A DNA stretch of 64,000 nucleotides from JAHEEL01 sp963785245 (GCA_963785245.1 CAWAUO010000006.1:310001-374000); one strand, 5' to 3'. Shown: positions 10,020-19,302, numbered from the stretch's first letter. Notes: generated from the letters alone by a model not told the origin. Translations and numbers: made by a program.

Positions 10020-11252
10020 GTGCGACGACTTCTCCCGATCTTCAGCGCCCTCGCGACGGCGAGCCTCCTCGCGGCTTCGTGCTCGTCTGGCGCCTCCGAA
10101 GCGACCGACCCGCCAACGACGGCACCATCGACCACCACGACGCTGCCTCCGTCATCGACTACGACGTCGACGTCGCCTCCCACAACGACGACCGAACCGC
10201 TCACCGTGGTCGCCGTGGGCGGAGATCTGCCGGCGGGGCTTGCTGCGGCCATCGCATCATTGCTCTCCTGGCAGGCCGACAGCCGCAACGATCCGCCGAA
10301 CGTCCCGGACGGACTCGCCGCCCATCTCGCAGACCAACCGCTCTCCGCACCTGCGGAGGTGTCGGCGACTGCTACGACCGCCGCGATCGACGGTGGCGAC
10401 ATCGCCGTGATTGAGATCGATTCCGGAGACGTGCTCCTGGCGGCCGACGAAGGCACCGGCTGGCGCATCGTCGGCGCCGCTCCGGTGGACGGCACCCCGT
10501 GGTACGGGGAAGAGCCCCGCATGGTGATGGTCCTCGGATCCGATGCCCGGCCCGGCCAGGATCAGCAGCGCCTCCGAGGTGACAGCATCCACATCCTCAC
10601 CGCCAACCCGTCCGAAGGCACCGGGACGATCCTCGGCTTCCCCCGCGACAGCTGGATCTCGTCGCCCTACGGCTCGATGAAGTTCACCTCGCTGATGGCC
10701 GGTCGCGGCCCGCAGGTCATGGTCGACAAGGTCGTCGATACATGGGATCTGCCGGTCGAGGGATACGTGGTGACCGGCTTCGCCGGCTTCGAAGACCTCA
10801 TGCGCCAGGTCGGGAGCCTTCCGATTGATCTCCCCATGGCGATTCCCAACCAGGCAGAGTGGGTGGGCTGGAACTCCGGATCACAGACGTTGAGCCCGCA
10901 GCGGACGCTGGAGTACTCGCGCACCCGCAAAAGAGTCCCCGGCGGAGACCTCACACGATCGGCGAACCAGGGTCTCGTCATGCTCGCCGTGCTCCGCGTC
11001 CTCCAGATGAACGACATCACCGATGCGCCGGAGATCGTGAGCGTGCTCCTCGACTACGCGTGGTCCAGCCTGTCGCCAACCGGTCTCATCCAACTCGCCG
11101 CCACGGTCCACACCCTCGATGCCGACGAGATCCAGAACGTCGTGCTGCCCGGCACCCTCGGCCGCGCAGGAGCGGCGTCGGTCGTTCGCCTCACACCTGC
11201 AGCAGATGAGATGCTCGCCGACCTCGCCGACGACGGGTTGCTCGGGGAGTAG
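10020..11252 (+). CDS. LytR-CpsA-Psr (LCP) family lipoprotein
   Basis: LCP proteins transfer lipid-linked glycopolymers to peptidoglycan. The GTG at 10020 is used because a lipoprotein signal follows immediately (MRRLLPIFSALATASLLAAS, then Cys21). A Thr/Ser/Pro-rich tether of about 40 residues comes next, a common wall spacer in this genome. The catalytic core has MVMVLGSDARPG, RGDSIHIL and GFPRDSWI, the Asp/Arg positions that hold the pyrophosphate and metal. Length is 410 residues. It sits between the glycosidase-like lipoprotein and the GT2 operon, which fits anchoring of a polymer made nearby. The GTG start lacks an obvious strong ribosome site. Confidence 0.85.
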   Translation: MRRLLPIFSALATASLLAASCSSGASEATDPPTTAPSTTTTLPPSSTTTSTSPPTTTTEPLTVVAVGGDLPAGLAAAIASLLSWQADSRNDPPNVPDGLAAHLADQPLSAPAEVSATATTAAIDGGDIAVIEIDSGDVLLAADEGTGWRIVGAAPVDGTPWYGEEPRMVMVLGSDARPGQDQQRLRGDSIHILTANPSEGTGTILGFPRDSWISSPYGSMKFTSLMAGRGPQVMVDKVVDTWDLPVEGYVVTGFAGFEDLMRQVGSLPIDLPMAIPNQAEWVGWNSGSQTLSPQRTLEYSRTRKRVPGGDLTRSANQGLVMLAVLRVLQMNDITDAPEIVSVLLDYAWSSLSPTGLIQLAATVHTLDADEIQNVVLPGTLGRAGAASVVRLTPAADEMLADLADDGLLGE

Positions 11253-11320
11253 CCGAGTAGCCACAAGGACCCGGGAGACAGTGGCGCTCCGGTCTCGAAC
11301 CGGACGTGAGCGACAATCCG

Positions 11321-12835
11321 CTAGCTGGGGCGGGCCTGGTCCGACGGCACGTGGGTGCCGTCACCGATCGCCAGGAGTTCTGGATTCGCGCTCGCTGTGT
11401 CGGCCTGATCGCCACCGGGAGCCTGGGCGCCCCCAAGGGCGACTCGCTCAAGGCCTCGCCTTTCCATCGCTCCCCACTGCAGGTCACTGCGGGCGGCGGA
11501 GACCAGCCCGCGCAGGCGCCACCACGTCAGCACTTGCCGGTATCCGAAACTCTCGATGAGTGCCATCGCGAGGAGGACAATGAGATCTCTGAAGCGCCGA
11601 TACCTTCGAAACGAGAGCTCTTCCAAGGCAACTGCCGCCACCGAGATCGCAGATCCGAGAAAAACGGCCAGAGCGAGAAACGCAACGATGTACAGGGGCG
11701 ACCCCCGGCCGGTGACAATCGCAGCCACGAAGGCCACATATCCGAGGAGCTCGATCGCAGGACCAAGGAGTTCGAAAGCAACGAAGTACGGAAGCGCAAC
11801 CATCCCGGGTACGCCGTACCTCGGATTCATGACCATCCGGCGGTGCCGACCAATGACCTGAGCGAGGCCGCGCTGCCATCGGTCACGCTGACGACCGAGC
11901 TGGGAGATGGTCTCGGGCGCCTCCGTCCACGCAACCGGGTCCGGAATGAACTCGATTCGGTAGGGTCGGTCGAGATCCCGGCAGTGCCGGTGGAGCCGCA
12001 CGATGAGCTCCATGTCTTCACCGACTGTGGTTGTGTCGAATCCCCCGGCATCGGCAACCACAGAGCGGCGGAATGCGCCGAAGGCACCGGAGATGATCAG
12101 AGTTGCCCCGATGGTATTCCAGCCCACGCGTGAGGCCAGGAAGGATCGGAGGTACTCAAGAACCTGGAATCGCACCAGCATGGACTGGGGCAACCTCACG
12201 TCATCCACCGATCCGCCATCGATCGTGCAGCCGTTGGCGATGCGCACGATTCCCCCAACAGCCACCGTCGTGGCATCTTCGAGGAACGGCCGCACAATTC
12301 GTGCGAGAGCTTCCGGCTCCAGAATCGTGTCGGCGTCCATGGCACAGAAGAGCGCGCTGCGAGAGTAATTGAGCCCCACGTTCAGCGCGTCGGCCTTGCC
12401 CCCGTTCTCCTTGTCGACGACGATGAGATTCGAGTGTCGAACGCCCTGATAGATCGTACGCACGGCGGCCGCCGGAAGGTTGCTCGTAGGCACTCGAACG
12501 ATCGGTTCGAGGTCGAACGCGGCGACGAGGGCATCCAGCGTGTCGTCGGTCGAGCCATCATTCACGACAACGACCTCGTAGTCGGCGTACATGAGAGTGA
12601 GCAGTGACCTGACTGATGGCGCAATCGTCGCGGATTCGTTGAATGCCGGGACGATCAATGAAATGGGAAGACCGCCGCTTGATGCCAAGAGATCATCGAT
12701 CTGAAGCGACTCAAGTCGGTCGATGTACTTCCTGAGACTGAGAAACGCCACAAGGCTCAAGATGAGATATGTGCCGTTGAGGACGGCAAAGTAGAAGAGG
12801 ATGAACACGTTGAATGCAGCGAGAGGATCGATCAT
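11321..12835 (-). CDS. processive family 2 glycosyltransferase (polysaccharide synthase)
   Basis: A 504-residue membrane synthase of the cellulose/hyaluronan/PNAG type. An N-terminal helix pair (about residues 8-35) precedes the GT-A domain. Catalytic motifs are all present: VNDGS (Asp93), DAD at 167-169, GED at 272-274 and QRDRW at 316-320. The QxxRW motif marks processive enzymes that extrude the growing chain. C-terminal hydrophobic segments from about residue 340 would form the channel. The start codon overlaps the stop of the HEAT gene by 4 bases (ATGA), so translation is coupled. The sugar is not predictable by eye. Downstream lies the convergent LCP gene. Confidence 0.85.
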   Translation of the reverse strand: MIDPLAAFNVFILFYFAVLNGTYLILSLVAFLSLRKYIDRLESLQIDDLLASSGGLPISLIVPAFNESATIAPSVRSLLTLMYADYEVVVVNDGSTDDTLDALVAAFDLEPIVRVPTSNLPAAAVRTIYQGVRHSNLIVVDKENGGKADALNVGLNYSRSALFCAMDADTILEPEALARIVRPFLEDATTVAVGGIVRIANGCTIDGGSVDDVRLPQSMLVRFQVLEYLRSFLASRVGWNTIGATLIISGAFGAFRRSVVADAGGFDTTTVGEDMELIVRLHRHCRDLDRPYRIEFIPDPVAWTEAPETISQLGRQRDRWQRGLAQVIGRHRRMVMNPRYGVPGMVALPYFVAFELLGPAIELLGYVAFVAAIVTGRGSPLYIVAFLALAVFLGSAISVAAVALEELSFRRYRRFRDLIVLLAMALIESFGYRQVLTWWRLRGLVSAARSDLQWGAMERRGLERVALGGAQAPGGDQADTASANPELLAIGDGTHVPSDQARPS

Positions 12836-13854
12836 GCGGCGCCGCCGTACAGCGTCTCAATCGCGGCTTCAGCCGGGAGGCCGCCGTTGGTGACGAGATC
12901 CGCCAGATCGGCCGTAGCGTGGAGCGCCGCAAGTGCCTGGGTCGCCCGTATCGCGACCCACGGCGAGTCCGGATCGAGGGCACCCACGATCAGAGTGGCA
13001 TCGTCCCGCGACCCGAGTCTGCCAAGAGCGGTCATGGCCGCACCGCGGACGAAGAATCGGTCGTCGTCGATGAGTGGCCGAACGGCCCCGGCCTGGGCTT
13101 CGGTGCCGACCACGGACAGCAGCCGAAGGCACGCTGCGATCAGTTCCGCGTCGGCGTCCTCAAGTTGATCAGCAGCAACGCTTGCGGCTTCGATGTCCCT
13201 GAGGAGCTCAAGGGAGCGTGCCACGGCCGCACGAGCGTGAGTGGGACGATCATTGTCATCCAGGTGGGCTCTCATCGCGGGCGCGGCGTCCATGCCGACC
13301 TCTGCCAGCATCGACGATGTCAGGGCCTGGCTCCAGCGTTCGTACCTGTCAAGTCGATCCAGTACCTGACCGATCTGCAGCGCATGGCTCGGTTGCGAGA
13401 GAGCGCGTGCGGCGACAAGCGACACCAACGGCGAAGGGTCGTCGAGGAACTCGACTGCCGTCTCCTCGTATTCTGCCCCGCCGAGGGCTGTCACAACCTG
13501 GAGTGCTCGTGCCCGGGTTTCTGGTCGGCGCGCCTTGAGATCTGGAATCAACATCTGGAGGAGCGGAGTGACAAACTCCTCGACACGCGAGCGATCGGTC
13601 CCGCGCAAACGCCGGGCAATGTCCCACGCGATCTCAACAACATCGCCCTGCTCCTGAGGCTCCACAAGAGCCGTCAAGGACTCCGGAACGGACCCGTCGG
13701 AGATCAGGGCGATGATGCGCGGGTACCACACCAGCTTCCGTGCTTGAAGTCTCTTCGCGCGTCGGGCGTTGTTCACACGGAGGAGCACGACGAGCGCCGC
13801 GAACGCCAGATTCACGGCCGCAAGGACGAGTACAGCAAGGATGAGCCAATTCAT
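12832..13854 (-). CDS. membrane-anchored HEAT-repeat protein
   Basis: A 340-residue protein with one N-terminal transmembrane helix (about residues 2-26) followed by an all-helical Ala/Leu-rich array of HEAT-like repeats, for example DPSPLVSLVAARALSQPSHA, DDDRFFVRGAAMTALGRLGS and DPDSPWVAIRATQALAALHA. HEAT arrays are docking scaffolds. It overlaps by 4 bases both with the upstream HPt-REC-REC gene and the downstream GT2 synthase gene, so the three proteins are made together. The likely role is to link the signalling protein to the synthase at the membrane; this is inference from order and topology. Confidence 0.78.
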   Translation of the reverse strand: MNWLILAVLVLAAVNLAFAALVVLLRVNNARRAKRLQARKLVWYPRIIALISDGSVPESLTALVEPQEQGDVVEIAWDIARRLRGTDRSRVEEFVTPLLQMLIPDLKARRPETRARALQVVTALGGAEYEETAVEFLDDPSPLVSLVAARALSQPSHALQIGQVLDRLDRYERWSQALTSSMLAEVGMDAAPAMRAHLDDNDRPTHARAAVARSLELLRDIEAASVAADQLEDADAELIAACLRLLSVVGTEAQAGAVRPLIDDDRFFVRGAAMTALGRLGSRDDATLIVGALDPDSPWVAIRATQALAALHATADLADLVTNGGLPAEAAIETLYGGAA

Positions 13855-14909
13855 GGCGCCGACGTGTGCCGCCGCACCCGAACAGCAAGTTCGGCCGGCG
13901 AGAACGGTTTCACGATGTAGTCGGTGGCACCGAGGTCGAACCCCCGTACGACATCTTCCTCGCGCCCGCGGCCCGTCAGAATGATGACGGGCATATCGGC
14001 TGTCTGAGGAGCGGAACGAAGCCGCCCGAGCACCTCGAAACCGTTCATCTTCGGCATCATCACATCGAGGATCGTCAGATGTGGCGGCGAGCTCAGCGCA
14101 TCGGTGAGAGCGCTCTCACCATCGGCCGCCCGACGAATCTCATAGCCGTCTCGTGTCAGGCGATCCGAGACCAGAGCCGCAACGAGATCATCGTCCTCGG
14201 CTATGAGCACGGTGATCGTGTCAGCATGCTCGTCATCCAACGTGCCGCCCGCGGGCACCACAACCTGGTCGTGCACGCCGGCAAGAAGGTCATCGACAGC
14301 ATCCGACAAGACGGACGGATCGAATGGTTTCTCAACAAACGCGTCGGCACCGGCGTCCATTGCTGACTGCCGAATCGGATTGCTCCCCGATCCGGAGAGG
14401 ACGATGATCGGGATGCGTGCTGTCTCGGGATTTGCCTGCACGAATCGAAGCAACTGACGCCCGTCGCCGTCCTGCAGCATGAGGTCCAGCAACACCAGAT
14501 CGATCGACCCGTCGATTGTGACGCGCGCATCGGCGAGCGACTCCGCCGTAACGAATTCACGGCCACGGGATTCGAGCGTCTTGGCCAGAATCAGCCGAAT
14601 GAGCGGGTCGTCGTCGACGATGAGGATCCGCTGTCGTCGTTGATCCTCCGACAGAATCCCGGCCAACGCGGACATCAACGTCTCAAGCGCCGGGGGGAGA
14701 TCCGCATCCGGAGCGTTGAGCGCCGCAGCCGCGAGTGACGTGATCTCAGGGTGGCCATAGCTGGTCCCGGACCCCTTGAGTTGGTGGCTGCATCGCCGCG
14801 CAGCCGCGACGGCCTCACGGTCTCCGGAACGAACGCCCGGCAAGGCGGAACGGAGTCCGCTGAGGAGAGGCTCGACTCCCGTTTTGTACGCCTCGGAGAG
14901 ATCCTGCAT
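13851..14909 (-). CDS. phosphorelay protein: HPt domain plus two receiver domains
   Basis: A 352-residue cytoplasmic signalling protein. The ATG at 14909 has AAGGGA 6 bases upstream, and the reading frame before it is noise. Residues 1-90 form a histidine phosphotransfer domain with the SHQLKGSG motif (His42). Residues 94-210 are receiver 1: acidic pocket Asp99-101, phospho-acceptor Asp142 and Lys194 in FVEKPFD. Residues 232-350 are receiver 2: Asp239-241, Asp282 and Lys334 in IVKPF. No DNA-binding or enzymatic output domain is present, so output is likely by protein contact. It leads an overlapping operon with the HEAT protein and the GT2 synthase, suggesting post-translational control of polysaccharide synthesis. 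No sensor kinase is adjacent. Confidence 0.85.
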   Translation of the reverse strand: MQDLSEAYKTGVEPLLSGLRSALPGVRSGDREAVAAARRCSHQLKGSGTSYGHPEITSLAAAALNAPDADLPPALETLMSALAGILSEDQRRQRILIVDDDPLIRLILAKTLESRGREFVTAESLADARVTIDGSIDLVLLDLMLQDGDGRQLLRFVQANPETARIPIIVLSGSGSNPIRQSAMDAGADAFVEKPFDPSVLSDAVDDLLAGVHDQVVVPAGGTLDDEHADTITVLIAEDDDLVAALVSDRLTRDGYEIRRAADGESALTDALSSPPHLTILDVMMPKMNGFEVLGRLRSAPQTADMPVIILTGRGREEDVVRGFDLGATDYIVKPFSPAELAVRVRRHTSAP

Positions 14910-15473
14910 TTCGGTCCCTTTTCGTGACCATGGCAACCATCGAGTTGGCGAGTCGCAATCCCAGAGTTCGCCGGCACCTTTGGCGTTCCTGCCTGTCCCA
15001 TAGCCTTCGGCACCCATCCAGGCCGCCTTCAGCACTTCCGGTCGGCCGTCCGCTAGGGAATCCGCTGGATTCCGACGCCGACGAGGCCACACGGAACGTC
15101 GAACAGTTCGCTCGATCCGAGCAAGCACGGTGCTGCTGGGTTGACCCCGGCTGCCGGTCTGTTCTGTGCAACAGAGGTTCGAGCGGGCTTCGCGTTCGCG
15201 ACTCGACGGGAACGCGATCATCAACGCCGGGTGATCGAGCAACTCAGAGGCATCGGTGGCACCCCAGATCGATGCCGCAGGTGACGACATCACCCGACCG
15301 AAGGCGCTGATACCGGGTGGGCATTCGAAAGCTCCGCGCTCCTCGGATGTGGGGCTGCAGCGACGCGCCGCCATCACTCCGTGACAACGGAGACCCGTCT
15401 GCGAAACCTCGGCCCGGTGACAGGGCTCGCTCCCGCCGGACGACGCTTGATCCAGGCCTCCACCTCGTCCGCC
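14910..15473. other. 564-base gap between Tad operon and phosphorelay operon
   Basis: The gap carries no open frame with a recognisable family. It should hold the promoter of the HPt-REC-REC/HEAT/GT2 operon near 14910-15000. No terminator hairpin or riboswitch was recognised. Antisense open frames here look like GC-rich chance frames. Confidence 0.4.
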
Positions 15474-15860
15474 CTACTTGAGGAGTCGAGCCGGGGAGAA
15501 CTCGGCTCGGCTGAGTGCTCGAACGGTGATAGCGCCGACGCCCAGAAGTCCGACCCGCCGTTCGACAACGACCTCGACAACGCGGGGGTGCCAGCTTCGA
15601 TCGATCGGACATCGGCACGCTACGAGCGTGGCACCGTTCGCACCTGCGAACCGGCGCGCTTCCTCGGCCGGACTTCCCGCCGCTCCGAACGGCCGGAACG
15701 TCACCGGAGCGGCGGCAAGGGCCGCCGCATCCGCAGCAGCCGCCGCCTGGAGACGCCCGGCGAAGGCGAGGCCAACATCGGCCAAGCCGATGGTGAGCAT
15801 CAGGACGAGGCCGGCGACGGCAAGGAGCAGGATCGTCGCGGAACCCCGCTGCTCGCTCAT
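15474..15860 (-). CDS. Rv3654c-type TadE-like secreted protein
   Basis: A 128-residue protein with a short charged N-terminus (MSEQRGSATI), one hydrophobic helix at about residues 9-32 and an Ala-rich continuation (AAAAADAAALAAA), followed by a small soluble part with two cysteines (VACRCP). This is the pattern of the TadE-like protein found next to the secretion locus in actinobacteria. It is the last gene of the Tad operon and overlaps the TadE gene by 4 bases. It probably acts as a minor pseudopilin or assembly factor. Confidence 0.75.
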   Translation of the reverse strand: MSEQRGSATILLLAVAGLVLMLTIGLADVGLAFAGRLQAAAAADAAALAAAPVTFRPFGAAGSPAEEARRFAGANGATLVACRCPIDRSWHPRVVEVVVERRVGLLGVGAITVRALSRAEFSPARLLK

Positions 15861-16216
15861 CGCTCGACACGCATCGCAGAGCGAGCCGTGACTTCGACCG
15901 CGAATCCGCCAAAGAGCGGGGCTGCGACCCGGTAGGGCAGGACCACCCGCACTTCTGCACGCTGTCCGACAACGTCTGGCCGGCGCACCGATATCCGGGC
16001 GGATCCGCCCGTGCCACCGAGCGCTGCCCGTGCGGCACGGACCGCGTCGGCGGGATCCGGCGATGCGGCGGCCTCCCGCGCACCTTCACGCGCCGCATTG
16101 ACCACTTCGAGTTGGGTCCGAGCAACCAAGGCGACCTCGACGAGACCAAGCACGAGGGCCAGCACGAGCGGGATCACGAGAGCGAATTCGACGACGGCGC
16201 TCCCCCGATCGCTCAC
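15857..16216 (-). CDS. TadE family pseudopilin
   Basis: A 119-residue minor pilin. The start is the GTG at 16216, which overlaps the stop of the Flp pilin gene (GTGA); this places RGSAVVEFALVIPLVLALV at the N-terminus, the classical TadE prepilin-like helix with Glu10. A longer frame upstream has no such sense. The remainder is a small beta domain. It overlaps the downstream TadE-like gene by 4 bases. It would be inserted at the membrane and take part in pilus assembly. Confidence 0.82.
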   Translation of the reverse strand: MSDRGSAVVEFALVIPLVLALVLGLVEVALVARTQLEVVNAAREGAREAAASPDPADAVRAARAALGGTGGSARISVRRPDVVGQRAEVRVVLPYRVAAPLFGGFAVEVTARSAMRVER

Positions 16217-16398
16217 CCGAGCGATGCTCCGTTCGCCACGGAGGTGACCTTCTTGAGAACGGTGCTGAAGAAGGACGGCAGCAGATCGGTGGATGTCGCC
16301 CACACGATGAGGGCAAGGGCGATCGCCGCCGCAGCAACGATGACCAATGCGTACTCGGCGGTGGCCTGTCCACGCTCGTCGTGGATGAAGTGGCGCAT
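16213..16398 (-). CDS. Flp-type pilin subunit (DUF4244-like)
   Basis: A small pilin of 61-63 residues: DERGQATAEYALVIVAAAA is the Flp prepilin helix with the conserved Glu and Tyr, followed by a short tail. Two ATGs lie 6 bases apart (16404 and 16398). The second is favoured because AAAGGA sits 6 bases before it. The stop overlaps the TadE start (GTGA). It is expected to be the main fibre subunit, cleaved by a prepilin peptidase not seen in this window. Confidence 0.83.
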   Translation of the reverse strand: MRHFIHDERGQATAEYALVIVAAAAIALALIVWATSTDLLPSFFSTVLKKVTSVANGASLG

Positions 16399-16443
16399 TC
16401 TCATTCCTTTCGGTGGCCGGCTTCCGGCCGGAGCGGTGGGAAG

Positions 16444-17025
16444 TCAAAGACCAAGACGTTCCAGGCTGCCGAGAAGAGCCGGACCAATCGTCAGAATCAG
16501 AAACCCGGGGAGAATCAGCAGCGCGAGGGGGAAAAGCAGCTTCACGGGGAGGCGACGTGTAGCAGCGAGTCGGCGTGAACGTTCCTCGTCACGTAGCGCC
16601 GTCGCGTACCCGGTCACGGCGGGCAACTGGGACGCTCCGGTTGCGAGTGCCCGGCGGGCAACGACGAAAAGGCCCGGATCGCCAGCGTTGACGTCGTCAC
16701 GTCCTCCTGTGGTCCTTCCGGCTCGCCGCAGCCGATCCGAAGCTTCGCCGGGCACCGCTGTCGTTGCCGCTTCGACGGCCGCAGGAAACGTCAGGCCGGC
16801 AGTGAGGCCAAGCGCGGTGAGTTCCGCGAGGAGTGCATCATCGTCGTCATCCGGCCGGGGCCGCACCACCGCACGAGACACTGCGCCGATACCCAGCGCG
16901 AGCGCCCCGACGACGACAACGAACGGAGCCGCGGCCACGAGCAGTGCGACCACGGCAACAGCCGCAAGCTTCCATCGCCCGATGAGTACCGTGCCACAAA
17001 GTCCAAGCGCAGCCAGCATCATCAT
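16444..17025 (-). CDS. tadC: TadC-like type II secretion system F protein
   Basis: An inner-membrane platform protein of about 193 residues. The ATG at 17025 is the first of three consecutive ATGs and has GGAGG just upstream; it overlaps the stop of tadB by 4 bases. The protein has hydrophobic pairs at about residues 5-45 and at the C-terminus (LFPLALLILPGFLILTIGP), with a cytoplasmic GspF-type segment between them. With TadB it forms the base on which the pilus grows. Confidence 0.8.
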   Translation of the reverse strand: MMMLAALGLCGTVLIGRWKLAAVAVVALLVAAAPFVVVVGALALGIGAVSRAVVRPRPDDDDDALLAELTALGLTAGLTFPAAVEAATTAVPGEASDRLRRAGRTTGGRDDVNAGDPGLFVVARRALATGASQLPAVTGYATALRDEERSRRLAATRRLPVKLLFPLALLILPGFLILTIGPALLGSLERLGL

Positions 17026-17699
17026 CGATCCTCCCGCCGGATGATCAGCGCCACGACGAGCAGACCGAGCACTTCGAGTGTCAGCCCGGCACCAAGAATC
17101 AGCAATCCGATCCAACCGTGATCCAGGAGTCCCGCTCCTCTCCCCGTGACGAGCAGAAGCGCAGCAAAGGCAATGGGTACGAATCCGATCACGATCGCAG
17201 ACATGCGGGCTTGCGCGGTCGCCGCTCTGCGTTCCCGTGCCAGTTCGGCCGATGCCGAGGCTCGGTCGGCGAGTCCAGCGAAGGTGTCCGCGACATGGGC
17301 ACCGGACCAGTCGCTGAGCCGGAACGCCGCTCCAGCGAGCCGTCCGTTCTCCGGCAACTGAACCTCGACGATATCCGCGATCTCGGTCATTGGAGCGCCG
17401 GCCGCCGCATACCGGACCGCGCGGTCCAGCGACAGGGTCGGCACACGATCTACCGCTTCGCCGAGCGCACCACGCAAGGAGGCCCCCGCCCTCAGCTCTG
17501 CCGACAACGCTCGGAAGTAGGTCGCCTCGTCGTCGGGGGTGACCCGCCTTCGACGACGCCGCATGGCGTGGACAACCGCCCAGATAGCGGCACCGAGCAG
17601 AAACAGTCGCGGTTCAATTGCAGCGAGCGCCGCAAGCGCAAGCACCGCCGGATGGACACCGAGGGCAAGGCCGCCTGCGAGGAACACGGTGATCAGCAT
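17022..17699 (-). CDS. tadB: TadB-like type II secretion system F protein
   Basis: A 225-residue membrane protein with hydrophobic segments near the N-terminus, a cytoplasmic helical domain (YFRALSAELRAGASLRGALG is the GspF/TadB pattern) and two C-terminal helices. Its start overlaps the tadA stop by 7 bases and its stop overlaps tadC by 4. It is a platform partner of TadC. Confidence 0.82.
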   Translation of the reverse strand: MLITVFLAGGLALGVHPAVLALAALAAIEPRLFLLGAAIWAVVHAMRRRRRRVTPDDEATYFRALSAELRAGASLRGALGEAVDRVPTLSLDRAVRYAAAGAPMTEIADIVEVQLPENGRLAGAAFRLSDWSGAHVADTFAGLADRASASAELARERRAATAQARMSAIVIGFVPIAFAALLLVTGRGAGLLDHGWIGLLILGAGLTLEVLGLLVVALIIRREDR

Positions 17700-18778
17700 G
17701 GGTAGATCCCCTCGACTCCTTCCGGGTTGACGTCGCTGATCGACACGACAACGCGGGCCTCCGGTCGGCGGGCAACGAAGATCACTCGATCAACGGCCGA
17801 GCGGATCTGTCTGCGGAGCGTGTCGGTCGAGGCACCGGTGTCGGCGGTACCCGCCAGGCTCTCAAGCCGCCACAGCGCCTCCTCGGGTCCGTTGGCATGG
17901 ATCGTCGACATCGAACCGTCGTGACCGGTGCTCATCGCCTGGATCATGTCGAGCGCCTCGGGGCCCCTGACCTCGCCGATCACGATCCGGTCCGGTCGGA
18001 GGCGGAGCGCGTGGCGCAGCAGTGCTCGAAGCCTGATCTCGCCGGCACCTTCCGCATTCGGAGGGCGAGCCTCGAGTCGGACTACATGGCCGTCGAGCTT
18101 GAGTTCCGCTGCATCCTCAACCGTCACGGTCCGTTCGGACGGGTCGATCTCCTTCGAGAGTACGTTGAGGAGGGTGGTCTTCCCGGCTCCCGTTCCGCCT
18201 GCGACCAGCAGGTTCATCCGGTGTGCGACCGAGCTTCGCAAGATCTCGGCACCATTCGCCGTGATGCCGCCGGCGTCCACGAGAGCGGCCAGGTCGGTGA
18301 CCGCTTCGGAGAACCGACGCACCGCGATGATCGGCCCGTCGACGGAGGCGGGCGGGATGACGGCATGGAGTCGAGACCCATCGGGCAGGCGGGCATCGAC
18401 GGCGGGGCTCGCCCGATCGATTCTCAGGCCGAGGGGTGCAATCACCCGTTCGACCGCTGCGACGATCGCCCGTTCATCGACGAAGCACATTTCGCTTCGC
18501 TCGAGACGCCCGCGTCGTTCCACCCACACCTCGGTCGGGCTGTTCACGAGTACGTCGGTGACCTCCGGATCGCGGAGCAGGCGCTCGACGGGCCCCAGTC
18601 CGGCAAGGGCGTCCACAGCATCGGTGATCTCATCGGGTCCAGCCAACGGGGCGACGTCGGAGACGATGGTGGTCGCTGCCGCGGTCAACGCCCCACGCTC
18701 GAGCGGCACATCAGACTCGAGAAGGCTTCGAACGATCCGCTCGGTCACGCCCACGACTGGCTCCACACCTTTCTCCAT
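17693..18778 (-). CDS. tadA: TadA-type secretion ATPase (type II/IV family)
   Basis: A 361-residue hexameric ATPase that powers Flp pilus assembly. Walker A is GGTGAGKTT at residues 194-202. The Asp box and Walker B region follow (TVEDAAEL, RPDRIVIGEVRGPEALDM), then GHDGSMSTIHAN with the conserved His. The N-terminal domain (RLLRDPEVTDVLVNSPTEVW) is typical. The start at 18778 overlaps the end of the upstream TadZ-like gene by 34 bases, so an internal GTG may be used. It overlaps tadB by 7 bases. Confidence 0.92.
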   Translation of the reverse strand: MEKGVEPVVGVTERIVRSLLESDVPLERGALTAAATTIVSDVAPLAGPDEITDAVDALAGLGPVERLLRDPEVTDVLVNSPTEVWVERRGRLERSEMCFVDERAIVAAVERVIAPLGLRIDRASPAVDARLPDGSRLHAVIPPASVDGPIIAVRRFSEAVTDLAALVDAGGITANGAEILRSSVAHRMNLLVAGGTGAGKTTLLNVLSKEIDPSERTVTVEDAAELKLDGHVVRLEARPPNAEGAGEIRLRALLRHALRLRPDRIVIGEVRGPEALDMIQAMSTGHDGSMSTIHANGPEEALWRLESLAGTADTGASTDTLRRQIRSAVDRVIFVARRPEARVVVSISDVNPEGVEGIYPC

Positions 18779-19302
18779 GCGCGAATCCAGCGGTCACCCG
18801 GGTGCGGAGCCCGACCGGCGAGGAACCCTCCGATCGTGGCTGCGCCCGGTCGCGGGAGCACCACTCCGCCGGCGGGTATCTGTACCCGCCAGGCGGATCG
18901 CTGGTACACCGCCGCCCCGGTGGGTCTCCGGGTCAACGCCCCCGGGACGAGGGGGAGAACCGGGATCGCACTTCCGTCGCCCACGTGGTTCGATGGCAGT
19001 CGGAACACGACAGCAGGCCAGCCCTCGATGAGCGCGTGGAGAACCTCTTCTGCTTCGTGTGGATCGACTCCACCGTTTCGCACAATCGCGACGCCACGCC
19101 GCTGCGGAGAGAGATCGACCTTCCTCGGGCCGTCTTCGACGAGGCTCGCCAGCGTCACGTCTCCGGGATAGCGGGGTCCGGAGGGATCGAGATCGACCAC
19201 CAGCGCCGTACCAGCCGCCGCACCGAGAGCAAGCGGTGCGACGGCTCCGAGGACTTCGTCCTCCGGCGACCAGATGGCGAGAGCCGGCATTCTCAACTCC
19301 AT
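18745..19302 (-). CDS. TadZ/CpaE-like protein (Rv3660c type), degenerate
   Basis: First gene of the Tad operon, 185 residues. It resembles the ParA/MinD-like localisation proteins encoded just before tadA in actinobacteria: ALAIWSPEDEVLGAVAPLAL, then ALVVDLDPSGPR, the usual post-switch Asp segment. A clear Walker A lysine loop is not visible, and the protein is shorter than full ParA-like members, so it may bind rather than hydrolyse nucleotide. The call rests mainly on position and the VVDLDP segment. The start could be the ATG at 19302 or the one 12 bases in. It is divergent from the HAD hydrolase gene, as in mycobacteria (Rv3660c/Rv3661). Confidence 0.6.
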   Translation of the reverse strand: MELRMPALAIWSPEDEVLGAVAPLALGAAAGTALVVDLDPSGPRYPGDVTLASLVEDGPRKVDLSPQRRGVAIVRNGGVDPHEAEEVLHALIEGWPAVVFRLPSNHVGDGSAIPVLPLVPGALTRRPTGAAVYQRSAWRVQIPAGGVVLPRPGAATIGGFLAGRAPHPGDRWIRAWRKVWSQSWA

